The notes under the pieces were generated by a model. The model was not told where the DNA came from. It saw only the letters and a program-made list of their open reading frames with translations, and ran no database searches. From an uncultured Collinsella sp. (GTDB lineage Bacteria; Actinomycetota; Coriobacteriia; Coriobacteriales; Coriobacteriaceae): a DNA stretch of 57,426 nt. The DNA is taken from positions 1 to 57,426 of the forward strand of contig CALJDJ010000006.1 in assembly GCA_938023705.1 (NCBI GenBank), written 5' to 3'. A program made the translations under genes and the position numbers. Of the stretch, positions 1 to 7,328 are shown piece after piece (within the stretch, counting starts at the first letter, position 1; each line of letters starts with the position of its first letter).

Positions 1-2426
1 TGAGCCGCCTCGACAGCGCGACGGACGCGAGCGACGGCACGGCCAATCTCATCGGCCTCGAGCAGCGTTCCGTCCACCATGAGACGACGGACGCCGGCGT
101 CGAGCAGCTGTGGTACCTGGGGCGTAAGGTCGATGGGGTAGGCGTCGTACAGGCGTGAGCGGCCGTGGATGTCGGTGCGCACCGGCATGACCTTGCCGTC
201 GATATTCTTGAGCGACAGCTTGCGGGCGCGCAGGCGGCAGTTGGCACAATCGTGGATGCAGCCGTTGGCAACCTGCAGAATGCAATGCTCGCTTGTCATG
301 ACGCGCGGGCGGCCAAAGACGGTGATGCCCAGAGCCGCGGGCGCGGCGGCGCCGAGCGAGACGATCTCGTCGAGCGTGATCTCGGGCGAGAGCCAAAACG
401 CGCCGGCTCCGCGCTCGGCAAGTGCCTCCATGCAAGGCGTGTTGTGCACAGGCAGGCAAGAGCGAATCTCGGCCGTGGCGCCGGCACGCGCGGCTACGGC
501 GAGCTCGGAGATATTGCCGACGGCGACGGTGGCTCCGGCATTGATCCAGGGATCGACGCGGACGTGGTCAACGGCGCGGCAGACCTCGTCGAGTACGGGC
601 ACGATACCCTGCTCAAATGCGTCGGTGGGGGAGAGCCCGGACGCGTCGAGTACGTCGGTGGTCATGTAGATGCGCGTTGCGCCCTCCGCGCGGGCTGCCT
701 CGGCGGCCTCGAGCGAGGTGACGGTGGCGCAGATCTGCGGCTCGTCGCGGTAGTGCTCGGGCGCGGGGCGGGAATCACTGGTGACAATCGCCGGCAGCTC
801 GAGCGTTTTCGCGCGCTCCGCGTACGGCGCCAGAATGGCCTCTTCCAGCGCCTTGCAAGCGGCGGCGCGCACCTTATGTACGGCGGAGAAACCCATGCCA
901 CAGCCCTCATCGAGTGCCACCTCAAAGCTTGCAGCCTCAAAGGGAGAGGAACCCATGCGGCCGACGTGTTCAACCAGATCGGACGCCTCGACCGCACGGG
1001 TCTTGGCGGCTTCGACGGTAAAGCCCGTGGCCGTGGCCGTAAGCGAAGGGTCGTCGCAGCAGGTGAGCGTAACGGTAAACGGCTCGCCCAGACGCGCCAC
1101 GACGGACACATCAACAGCTCGGCGGCGCAGCACATCGCGCTTGAGCGCGGCGCCGGCGGCGTCGATGGCACGCTGACTGCGAATCACGCGGACGCGGCAG
1201 CCCTCGGGCATGCTGCGGGGTACGCGACATTCGATGACTTCACCGGCTGCGGCATCATCGGCGGCAATGGTGGTCAGGAACTGGTCAAACTCGTTATCGT
1301 GGCGAAGCTCCAGCAGGTCGCCCTTGCCCACGGGCTCAAACAGCTCAATGCGGGCGATGGCGGCGCGGCGACGGCGGTCGTCGGGCTTAAGGCCGCGCAC
1401 ATCGCGGTTGGCCGGGCGGCTGCCCAGCACCGTGCCCACGATCTGGCCGCGGTTGTTGGAACGCTCATAGCTCATCATCTCGTCGCCCGAGGTGCCGTCC
1501 TGATAGGCGTGCGTAAAGTCGCGGTTAAAGCAGCGCTTGAGCTGGCGCTGGCGGGCGGCTTTCTCGTCCTTGGCAACGGTGGTTCCGGCCAGCATGTCAT
1601 CAATCTGATGACGATACACGTCGACGATGGAATACACGTAATCGGGAGCCTTCATGCGGCCCTCGAGCTTGAGCGATGCGGCGCCGGCGTCATACAGACG
1701 GCGAACAAGCTGCGAAGTGTTGGTGTCGCGCGGGCACAGCGCGCGCTCGCGACCGGCAGGGGAGAGCGAGCGGCCGTTCTCGTCGATCAGCTCGTAAGGC
1801 AGGCGACAGGGTTGAGCGCACATGCCGCGGTTGGCCGAGCGGCCCGCCATGGCAAAGCTCGAAAGCAGGCACAGGCCCGAGTAGCAAAAGCAGATGGCAC
1901 CGTGGCTAAAGACCTCAAGGTCAACATCGGGCGCGGCGTCGTGGATGGTGGCGATCTCGTCAATGGAGAGCTCGCGCGAGAGGGTCACGCGGTCGGCACC
2001 CTGCTCGCGGCACCAGATGGTTCCGCGGTCGTCGTGGATGTTCGCCTGGGTCGAGATATGCGTCTCGATGCTGGGCATCGTGCGCTTGACCTCAAAGAAC
2101 AGGCCCCAGTCCTGGATGATGAAGGCGTCGGCGCCCAGCGTGGAGCAGCGATGGATGAGCTGCAGCGCATCGCTCATCTCGGATTCCTTGATGACGATGT
2201 TGACCGTGACGTAGACGCGCGAGCCGGCCAGGTGTGCAGCACGGCAAGCCTGCTCAAAGGCCTCGTCGGTAAAGTTCGTGGCCTTGCGGCGGGCGTTGAA
2301 ACTGCCCATGCCACAGTAGATGGCGTCTGCCCCGGCGGCGAGCGCGGCGGCAAAGGGCTCGGGCCCTCCGGCGGGCGCCAAAAGCTCGGGTCTGCGGTTG
2401 GTGGTTCGACTGGCGGTTGCGGTCAT
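1..2426 (-). CDS. U32 family peptidase, long form (3' end outside window)
   Basis: The minus strand is open from ATG at 2426 to the window edge, giving more than 808 codons without a stop. An AGGCAGGA ribosome site precedes the ATG. The N-terminus carries the U32 opening RPELLAPAGGPEPFAAAL, and near residue 190 lies the family signature EVFSHGAICFCYSGLCLLS with its conserved cysteines, followed by CAQPCRLPYEL. Long U32 proteins of about 750-860 residues are common in gut anaerobes. U32 relatives act in protein or collagen degradation or in RNA hydroxylation (RlhA/TrhP type), so the exact substrate cannot be set from sequence. A shorter paralogue lies at the other end of the window (54057-56033). 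The family call is firm; the role is open. Confidence 0.9.
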   Translation of the reverse strand, partial: MTATASRTTNRRPELLAPAGGPEPFAAALAAGADAIYCGMGSFNARRKATNFTDEAFEQACRAAHLAGSRVYVTVNIVIKESEMSDALQLIHRCSTLGADAFIIQDWGLFFEVKRTMPSIETHISTQANIHDDRGTIWCREQGADRVTLSRELSIDEIATIHDAAPDVDLEVFSHGAICFCYSGLCLLSSFAMAGRSANRGMCAQPCRLPYELIDENGRSLSPAGRERALCPRDTNTSQLVRRLYDAGAASLKLEGRMKAPDYVYSIVDVYRHQIDDMLAGTTVAKDEKAARQRQLKRCFNRDFTHAYQDGTSGDEMMSYERSNNRGQIVGTVLGSRPANRDVRGLKPDDRRRRAAIARIELFEPVGKGDLLELRHDNEFDQFLTTIAADDAAAGEVIECRVPRSMPEGCRVRVIRSQRAIDAAGAALKRDVLRRRAVDVSVVARLGEPFTVTLTCCDDPSLTATATGFTVEAAKTRAVEASDLVEHVGRMGSSPFEAASFEVALDEGCGMGFSAVHKVRAAACKALEEAILAPYAERAKTLELPAIVTSDSRPAPEHYRDEPQICATVTSLEAAEAARAEGATRIYMTTDVLDASGLSPTDAFEQGIVPVLDEVCRAVDHVRVDPWINAGATVAVGNISELAVAARAGATAEIRSCLPVHNTPCMEALAERGAGAFWLSPEITLDEIVSLGAAAPAALGITVFGRPRVMTSEHCILQVANGCIHDCANCRLRARKLSLKNIDGKVMPVRTDIHGRSRLYDAYPIDLTPQVPQLLDAGVRRLMVDGTLLEADEIGRAVARVRRAVEAA

Positions 2427-2724
2427 ATCCTGCCTTTCAAAATGCTCAGATACTCAAAAGTATAGTGGTGCCGTCGCGGCAGGCGATGCCCGTGCTCTAA
2501 GCGGGATAAAGTCTTCAGCAGCTTGGACTGGCTGCTCCACATGAGAACCGTTCAGCGGTCCGGGGAAACCGTTGGGCGATAAAATATTCTCGCAACGTGA
2601 TAATAATCTTGCATCGCGCGGAAACCTTGAGTACTATCCCAATCAAGCGCGGTGTTCAGACCGAACTGTGCCTCCCGGTGTGAACGCCGCGCTCCCGTTC
2701 CCTTTTACTTGTAAGGAGAAAAAC
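2427..2724. other. Intergenic region, divergent U32 / ridA promoters
   Basis: About 300 bases with no credible gene. The stretch 2578-2612 is AT-rich (TAAAATATTC and TGATAATAATC) and could hold -10 elements for either flanking gene, but no clean -35/-10 pair stands out. A GTAAGGAG ribosome site at its right end serves ridA. Confidence 0.4.
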
Positions 2725-3102
2725 ATGAGCAAGACCGTCGTGTCTTCCGATAACGCACCCGCAGCCATCGGCCCGTATTCCCCCGGTATCCAGACTGGCA
2801 ACATGGTGTTCCTGTCCGGCCAGCTGGGCATCGATCCCGCGACCGGCAAGCTGCCCGAGTGTGTCGAGGCCCAGGCCAAGCAGTCCCTCGCCAACGTCGA
2901 GGCTCTGCTGACCGCTGCCGGCGCCACGTTTGCCGATGTCGTCAAGACCACGGTCTACCTGGCCGACATCGCCGACTTTGCCGCCGTGAACGAGATTTAC
3001 GCCTCCAAGTTCGAGGCTCCGTTCCCCGCGCGCAGCGCTTTCCAGGTTGCCGCCCTTCCGGCTGGCGGTCTGGTCGAGATCGAGGTTGTCGCCGCTCTCT
3101 AA
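2725..3102 (+). CDS. ridA: RidA family enamine/imine deaminase
   Basis: This 125-residue protein matches the RidA (YjgF/YER057c/UK114) family in length and sequence. RidA hydrolyses reactive enamine/imine intermediates released by PLP enzymes, yielding 2-oxoacids and ammonia. The N-terminal IGPYSPGIQ segment, FLSGQLGIDP and the substrate-carboxylate-binding arginine in PARSAFQVAALP are visible, and the C-terminus VEIEVVAAL carries the usual glutamate. ATG 2725 follows GTAAGGAG at good spacing; upstream in-frame codons lack a ribosome site. It is monocistronic and ends at a strong terminator. A PLP lyase (YgeX) elsewhere in the window is a source of such intermediates, but the link is only inference. 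Confidence 0.95.
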   Translation: MSKTVVSSDNAPAAIGPYSPGIQTGNMVFLSGQLGIDPATGKLPECVEAQAKQSLANVEALLTAAGATFADVVKTTVYLADIADFAAVNEIYASKFEAPFPARSAFQVAALPAGGLVEIEVVAAL

Positions 3103-3132
3103 GGTGTTGGTAACAACTAAACATGACATGCA

Positions 3133-3170
3133 AAAAGACCCTGCAGCGCGTGCGAGCTGCAGGGTCTTTT
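3133..3170. terminator. Bidirectional intrinsic terminator after ridA
   Basis: A perfect 14-bp stem, with arms 3133-3146 and 3157-3170, surrounds a 10-base loop. The right arm ends in TTTT and the left begins with AAAA, so it can stop transcription from ridA and from the convergent regulator gene. Confidence 0.9.
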
Positions 3171-3224
3171 GTCAAGCGATGCGACAAAAATGATCCGTTT
3201 CCCTTCGTCCCCAAGGGATCACGT

Positions 3225-3881
3225 TTAGCCCTCCTTGCGAACTTTTTGCAGGTAGCGGTAGACGCTGGGCTCCGAGATGCCCAGCGCGGTGGCGGCGCAG
3301 GCCACGGCGCCCTTGAGCATAAACACGCCGTTGCCGTTGAGGTGGCGAATGACGTCCACGCGGTCGCTCTGGCCAAGCGACGCTACATCCAGCCCGCGCG
3401 CGCTCAGCAACTCGGCAATGCTGCGGTCGATGAGCTCCTGTGTGGACTCCGAAAGGCTTTCGACCTCGATAGGGGCGGGCTCCGTGCGCGTCGGCGCCGC
3501 GTCGAAGCAGGCCATGAGCTGCTGTGCCATGGCGTTGATGGAGCGCACGGTCGAGAGATCGGTGTTGACGCAGAGCATGCCGACGATCTCTTTATCCTCG
3601 CGGATAAAGTACGTCGCTGACTCCAACGTCTTGCCACCGGCACCGCGCCCCTCATAGCCCGTAATAAACGGCAGGTCGCGATACTTTGGGTCGTGCATGA
3701 TCTTGAGCGCCAGATCGGTGGCGGGACCGCCGACCTTACGGCCGCTCACGATGCCGTTGCGAATATCGACGATGGCGTGGTCGGGATCCGAGAAATCGTG
3801 CAGCACGATCTCGCTGTTTTTGCCGAGTATCTGCTCCAGGAAATCGACCATCGGCAAAAAGCGACGTACGGTCTCGTTCAC
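3225..3881 (-). CDS. YheO-like PAS/HTH transcriptional regulator (permease arm)
   Basis: This 218-residue protein has the architecture of the YheO/DauR family: an N-terminal PAS_6-type sensory region (residues about 5-115, with IVLHDFSDPDHAIVDIRNG and SATYFIREDKEIVGMLCVN) and a C-terminal HTH_22-type DNA-binding domain ending ALGISEPSVYRYLQKVRKE. GTG 3881 is chosen because AAAGGAG lies six bases upstream; the TTG at 3887 would abut the ribosome site. It is divergent from the permease operon and so is its likely local regulator. A homologue (28780-29433) stands divergent from ygeX, so the two purine arms carry paired regulators. The ligand is unknown; a purine or breakdown product is an inference. 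Confidence 0.85.
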   Translation of the reverse strand: MNETVRRFLPMVDFLEQILGKNSEIVLHDFSDPDHAIVDIRNGIVSGRKVGGPATDLALKIMHDPKYRDLPFITGYEGRGAGGKTLESATYFIREDKEIVGMLCVNTDLSTVRSINAMAQQLMACFDAAPTRTEPAPIEVESLSESTQELIDRSIAELLSARGLDVASLGQSDRVDVIRHLNGNGVFMLKGAVACAATALGISEPSVYRYLQKVRKEG

Positions 3882-4232
3882 GGGCAACTCCTTTGGGTGA
3901 AAGCGGAAGTTTCATAACAATTTTTTCTCATGGTAACACGCTGCTCATCATCTCGTATATCCGCAGGTACATGACGTAATGCAGACGAACGGTATGATTT
4001 TGGCGGTAAACGGTTGACCAAAAGAAAAGTTAGATGCTATTTTGACCAGACACTTTCCTGAACTGCGGAAATGCATTATCTCAGCTGAAGAATAGTCTGA
4101 TAACAAAAAATTATTATTGAGAATGAGAATCATCTTTAATACGATATGCAACGAAGGCACAACCTCAACCCCGCACTGCGTCACAATAGAGCGTTAGATG
4201 CGAAAACAACTATTTCGAGGATTGGTGGTCAA
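3882..4232 (+). promoter_or_regulatory. Divergent regulatory region with permease promoter
   Basis: There is no gene here. A good promoter for the permease operon is TTGAGA (4117-4122), 17 bases, TACGAT (4140-4145), giving a leader of about 80 bases. The spacer contains AATGAGAATCAT (4122-4133), which resembles the core of a Fur box. The heptamer TTTGACC/TTGACCA occurs twice upstream (about 4013-4018 and 4043-4048) and could be regulator half-sites. Promoter geometry is seen directly; the Fur reading is tentative. Confidence 0.5.
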
Positions 4233-5627
4233 ATGACCCAGGAGACGGTTACGAACGGCACTGAAGCCCTGTTCACTCGTGAAGGCATGCCTCCCGTTAA
4301 GGAAATGATCCCGTGTGCCCTTCAGCACGTACTGGCATCGTTTGCCGGCATCATCACCCCGGCTGTCATCATGGCCGGCGTCTACGGCTTTAATAGCCAG
4401 CAGAGCACCGACATCATCCAGGTCGCGCTCATTCTTTCGGCGATCGACACGGCCCTTCAGGCCTTTGCCCCCTTCCGTCGCATCGGCGGCGGCCTGCCCA
4501 TCGTCATGGGCGTTTCGTTCGCGTTCCTCCCGGCCCTGCAGGCCATGGGCGCCTCGGGCTTTAGCTTTGGCGCGCTGCTGGGCGGCGAGATTGTCGGCGG
4601 TGCCGTCGCGGTCCTCTTTGGTCTGGCCTACAGCAAGATTAAGTGGCTGTTCCCGCCCGTCGTGACCGGTACGGTCATCTTCTCCATTGGCGTTTCGCTG
4701 TATCCCACGGCCGTCAAGTATATGGCCGGCGGTATGGGTACGCCGCTGTGGGGCACCCCGCAGGCCTGGTGCGTCGCTCTTATCACCTTCGCCGTGGTCT
4801 TTGCGCTCGCCAACTTTGGCAAGGGCACGCTCAAGCTGGGATCCGTGTTCTTTGGCATGATCGTTGGCATGATCGTCTCCATCCCCTTTGGCATGATCGA
4901 CTTCTCAAGCGTCGCCACCGCTCAGGTCTTCGCCCTTCCCAAGCTCATGCCCTATGCGCTCGAGTTTGATCCCGAGGTCTGCATTACCCTCGCCGTCGTG
5001 TTCCCCATGGTTGCCATCCAGGTTATCGGCGACGTCTCCGCCGCCTGCCTGGGCTCCATCGACCGTATGCCCACCGAGCGCGAGCTCTCCGGCGCTATCG
5101 TGTCCCAGGGCCTCACCTCTATGGTCGGCGGCCTGCTGGGCGGTCTTCCCACCAGCGCCCTTGGCCAGAACGTGGGCATCATCTGCTCCAACAAGGTCGT
5201 CAACAAGTGGGTCTTTGTGATCATCGCGGCCGTCTTTGCCATCGCCGGTCTGTTCCCGCAGCTCTCTGCCGTCCTTTCCGCTATCCCGCAGCCCGTCATC
5301 GGCGGCGCGACCGTCGGCGTCTTTGGCACCATCACCATGAACGGCGTGCGCATGTTCACCCGCGAGGGCCTCACACAGCGCACTACCACCATCGTCGGCA
5401 CCTCCGTCGTCTTTGGCCTGGGTATCTGGATGGCCAGCGGTTGCCTTGCCGGCGAGGGTATGCCCGCCTGGGTATCCACCGTCATCGGCTCCAATGCCGT
5501 AACCCCCACCGCCATCATGGCCATTGTCCTTAACCTGATCCTTCCGCAGACGCCGGTCGTGGCTCAGCACATCGATGCTGCCAAGGACGCTGCCGTGGAT
5601 CTGGTCTTGCCCGAGAGCAAGAAGTAA
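4233..5627 (+). CDS. Uracil/xanthine permease, NCS2 family
   Basis: This 464-residue polytopic membrane protein belongs to the nucleobase:cation symporter-2 family, which imports uracil, xanthine or urate with protons or sodium. Conserved pieces include the N-terminal ALQHVLASFAGIITPAVIMAG, the central FPMVAIQVIGDVSAAC region, and the GQNVGIICSN segment corresponding to the family's QNxGxxxxT signature. Family knowledge ties NCS2 specificity to that signature, but I cannot separate xanthine from urate or uracil. Gene order (first in a run with ssnA, ygfK and a molybdenum hydroxylase) favours a purine substrate. ATG 4233 begins the conserved N-terminus; upstream in-frame sequence is unlike the family. 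Confidence 0.9.
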   Translation: MTQETVTNGTEALFTREGMPPVKEMIPCALQHVLASFAGIITPAVIMAGVYGFNSQQSTDIIQVALILSAIDTALQAFAPFRRIGGGLPIVMGVSFAFLPALQAMGASGFSFGALLGGEIVGGAVAVLFGLAYSKIKWLFPPVVTGTVIFSIGVSLYPTAVKYMAGGMGTPLWGTPQAWCVALITFAVVFALANFGKGTLKLGSVFFGMIVGMIVSIPFGMIDFSSVATAQVFALPKLMPYALEFDPEVCITLAVVFPMVAIQVIGDVSAACLGSIDRMPTERELSGAIVSQGLTSMVGGLLGGLPTSALGQNVGIICSNKVVNKWVFVIIAAVFAIAGLFPQLSAVLSAIPQPVIGGATVGVFGTITMNGVRMFTREGLTQRTTTIVGTSVVFGLGIWMASGCLAGEGMPAWVSTVIGSNAVTPTAIMAIVLNLILPQTPVVAQHIDAAKDAAVDLVLPESKK

Positions 5628-5822
5628 CCAATTCGGTGCTATTCGTCGGCGGGCGCATCGCCTCGTCCGCCGACGTCATGCGGCGCCAAGCCGCACTTCA
5701 AAGGGTTTGTCCCTTTGGTGAAGCGTTGACGGGAGAGGGCCCGTTTCCGGTGTAGGCCGGCGCTTCGCACTCCGCCATGTCAGAGGTGTCAAACCCCGCC
5801 CCTGATGTTGAAGGGAGCATTC
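5628..5822 (+). promoter_or_regulatory. Structured leader between permease and ssnA
   Basis: This 195-base gap contains a chain of hairpins: a perfect 9-bp stem (5644-5652 with 5667-5675), GCGG/CCGC (5680-5694), CTTCAAAGGG paired with CCCTTTG-GTGAAG (5696-5723), and ACGGG/CCCGT (about 5729-5743). None carries a terminal U-run. The leader may be a processing or attenuation site or an unrecognised riboswitch; it does not match the purine-riboswitch pattern I know. The ssnA ribosome site AAGGGAG is at 5811-5817. Confidence 0.4.
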
Positions 5823-7178
5823 ATGCTTCTGGTCGCTAACGGTTCCGTTTTTACCCGCAACGCTCAGACCCCGTTCATTCCCAACGGTGCGGTCGCCATT
5901 GACGGAGATACGATCGTCGAAGTAGGTCCCGAGTGCGAGCTCAAGGCCAAGTACCCGGATGCCGAGTACGTCGACGCCCAGGGCAACCTCATCATGCCCG
6001 GACTCATCAATTGCCACACCCACATCTACTCGGGTCTGGCTCGCGGCCTTGCCATTAAGGGCTGCAACCCCACCAACTTCCTGGAGAATCTTGAGCAGCA
6101 GTGGTGGAAGATCGATGACAACCTGACGCTCGACGGCACCAAGGCCAGCGCCTATGCCACGATTCTGGACTCCATCCGCGATGGCGTCACAACGATCTTC
6201 GATCACCACGCGAGCTTCTGCGAGCTCCCAGGCAGCCTCTTTACCATTAAGGATGCAGCTCAGGAGCTGGGCATGCGTTCGTGCCTGTGCTACGAGGTCT
6301 CCGACCGCCGCGGTCAGGAAAAATGCGACCAGGCCATTGCCGAGAACGCCGAGTTTGCCCAGTGGGCCGCCAAGGAGCGTCGCGATAACGACAACCGCAT
6401 GATCGCCGCCATGTTTGGCGGTCACGCCACCTTTACGCTGTCGGACGAGACCATGGATAAGATGGCCGAGGCCAACAACGGCCTGACCGGCTTCCACATC
6501 CATGTGTGCGAGGGCATGAATGACGTGTGGGACTCCCGCCTCAACCGCGGTGGCATCAGCCCCGTCGAGCGCCTGCTGCAGCACAACCTGCTGGGTCCCG
6601 ACACCATGCTCGGCCACTGCATCCACGTGACGCCCGCCGAGATGGACATCGTCAAGGAGTCCGGCACCTGGCTCGTTAACAACCCCGAATCCAATATGGG
6701 CAACGCCGTGGGCTGCGCCCCCGTGCTCGAGTTCTTCCGCCGCGGCATCCCCGTGTGCATGGGCACCGACGCCTACACCCACGACATGCTCGAGAGCCTC
6801 AAGGTCTTTCTGATCATTCAGCGCCACAACGCCGCCATGCCCAACGTGGGCTGGTGCGAGGCCATGACGATGCTGTTCGAGAACAACGCCAAGATGGCGA
6901 GCAAGTACTTCGATCGCAAGCTCGGCGTGCTCGAGGCCGGCGCTGCCGCCGACGTCATCGTCATGGACTACAAGCCCTTTACGCCGCTGAGCGAGGAGAA
7001 CATCGACGGCCACATGCTCTTTGGCATGATGGGCAAAAACTGCCGCACTACCATCATCAACGGCCGCGTCCTGTATAAGGATCGTAAGTTCGTTGGGATT
7101 GATGAGGACAAGATCAACGCGTGGACCATGGCCGAGTCCAAGAAGCTCTGGAGCACGCTCAACGATCGCGTGTATTAA
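5823..7178 (+). CDS. ssnA: SsnA-type aminohydrolase (purine pathway)
   Basis: This 451-residue amidohydrolase matches SsnA (about 442 residues in E. coli). Metal-binding motifs in order are NCHTHIYSG (about residue 66), FHIHVCEG (about 221), GHCIHVTP (about 262) and GTDAYTHD (about 313). The family removes amino groups from purine-like heterocycles, and SsnA is characteristically encoded beside ygfK and molybdenum hydroxylases. Its precise substrate is unsettled. ATG 5823 follows AAGGGAG by five bases; a TTG start six codons upstream would ignore that site. It is the second gene of the permease-ssnA-ygfK-ferredoxin-hydroxylase run. Confidence 0.92.
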   Translation: MLLVANGSVFTRNAQTPFIPNGAVAIDGDTIVEVGPECELKAKYPDAEYVDAQGNLIMPGLINCHTHIYSGLARGLAIKGCNPTNFLENLEQQWWKIDDNLTLDGTKASAYATILDSIRDGVTTIFDHHASFCELPGSLFTIKDAAQELGMRSCLCYEVSDRRGQEKCDQAIAENAEFAQWAAKERRDNDNRMIAAMFGGHATFTLSDETMDKMAEANNGLTGFHIHVCEGMNDVWDSRLNRGGISPVERLLQHNLLGPDTMLGHCIHVTPAEMDIVKESGTWLVNNPESNMGNAVGCAPVLEFFRRGIPVCMGTDAYTHDMLESLKVFLIIQRHNAAMPNVGWCEAMTMLFENNAKMASKYFDRKLGVLEAGAAADVIVMDYKPFTPLSEENIDGHMLFGMMGKNCRTTIINGRVLYKDRKFVGIDEDKINAWTMAESKKLWSTLNDRVY

Positions 7179-7194
7179 TTCCAATTGGAGATTC

Positions 7195-7230
7195 GCGCGC
7201 GTCGGATGTTTCGCCGCATCCGACGCGCGC
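7195..7230 (+). promoter_or_regulatory. 14-bp perfect hairpin in ssnA-ygfK gap
   Basis: Arms 7195-7208 and 7217-7230 are perfectly complementary and very GC-rich, with an 8-base loop and no U-run. It sits 17 bases after the ssnA stop and about 100 bases before ygfK. It would suit protection of the ssnA message or partial attenuation of the downstream genes. Confidence 0.6.
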
Positions 7231-7328
7231 ATAGGCGGCCTCCGCGGGGTCGCCGGCGCTGTGCTAGCGCTACACCGTATTTGCGCCCGCCGCGCGGTCT
7301 CGCCGGGCGTTACAGAGAGGAGCTCACT

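Noticed and set aside
165..2465. 766-codon plus-strand open frame
   Set aside because: Mirror image of the U32 peptidase gene on the minus strand; high GC and codon bias keep the opposite frame open. No family motifs or ribosome site.
5628..5822. Classical purine riboswitch
   Set aside because: The hairpins do not form the expected three-way junction with conserved loop-loop pairs; left as an unexplained structured leader.
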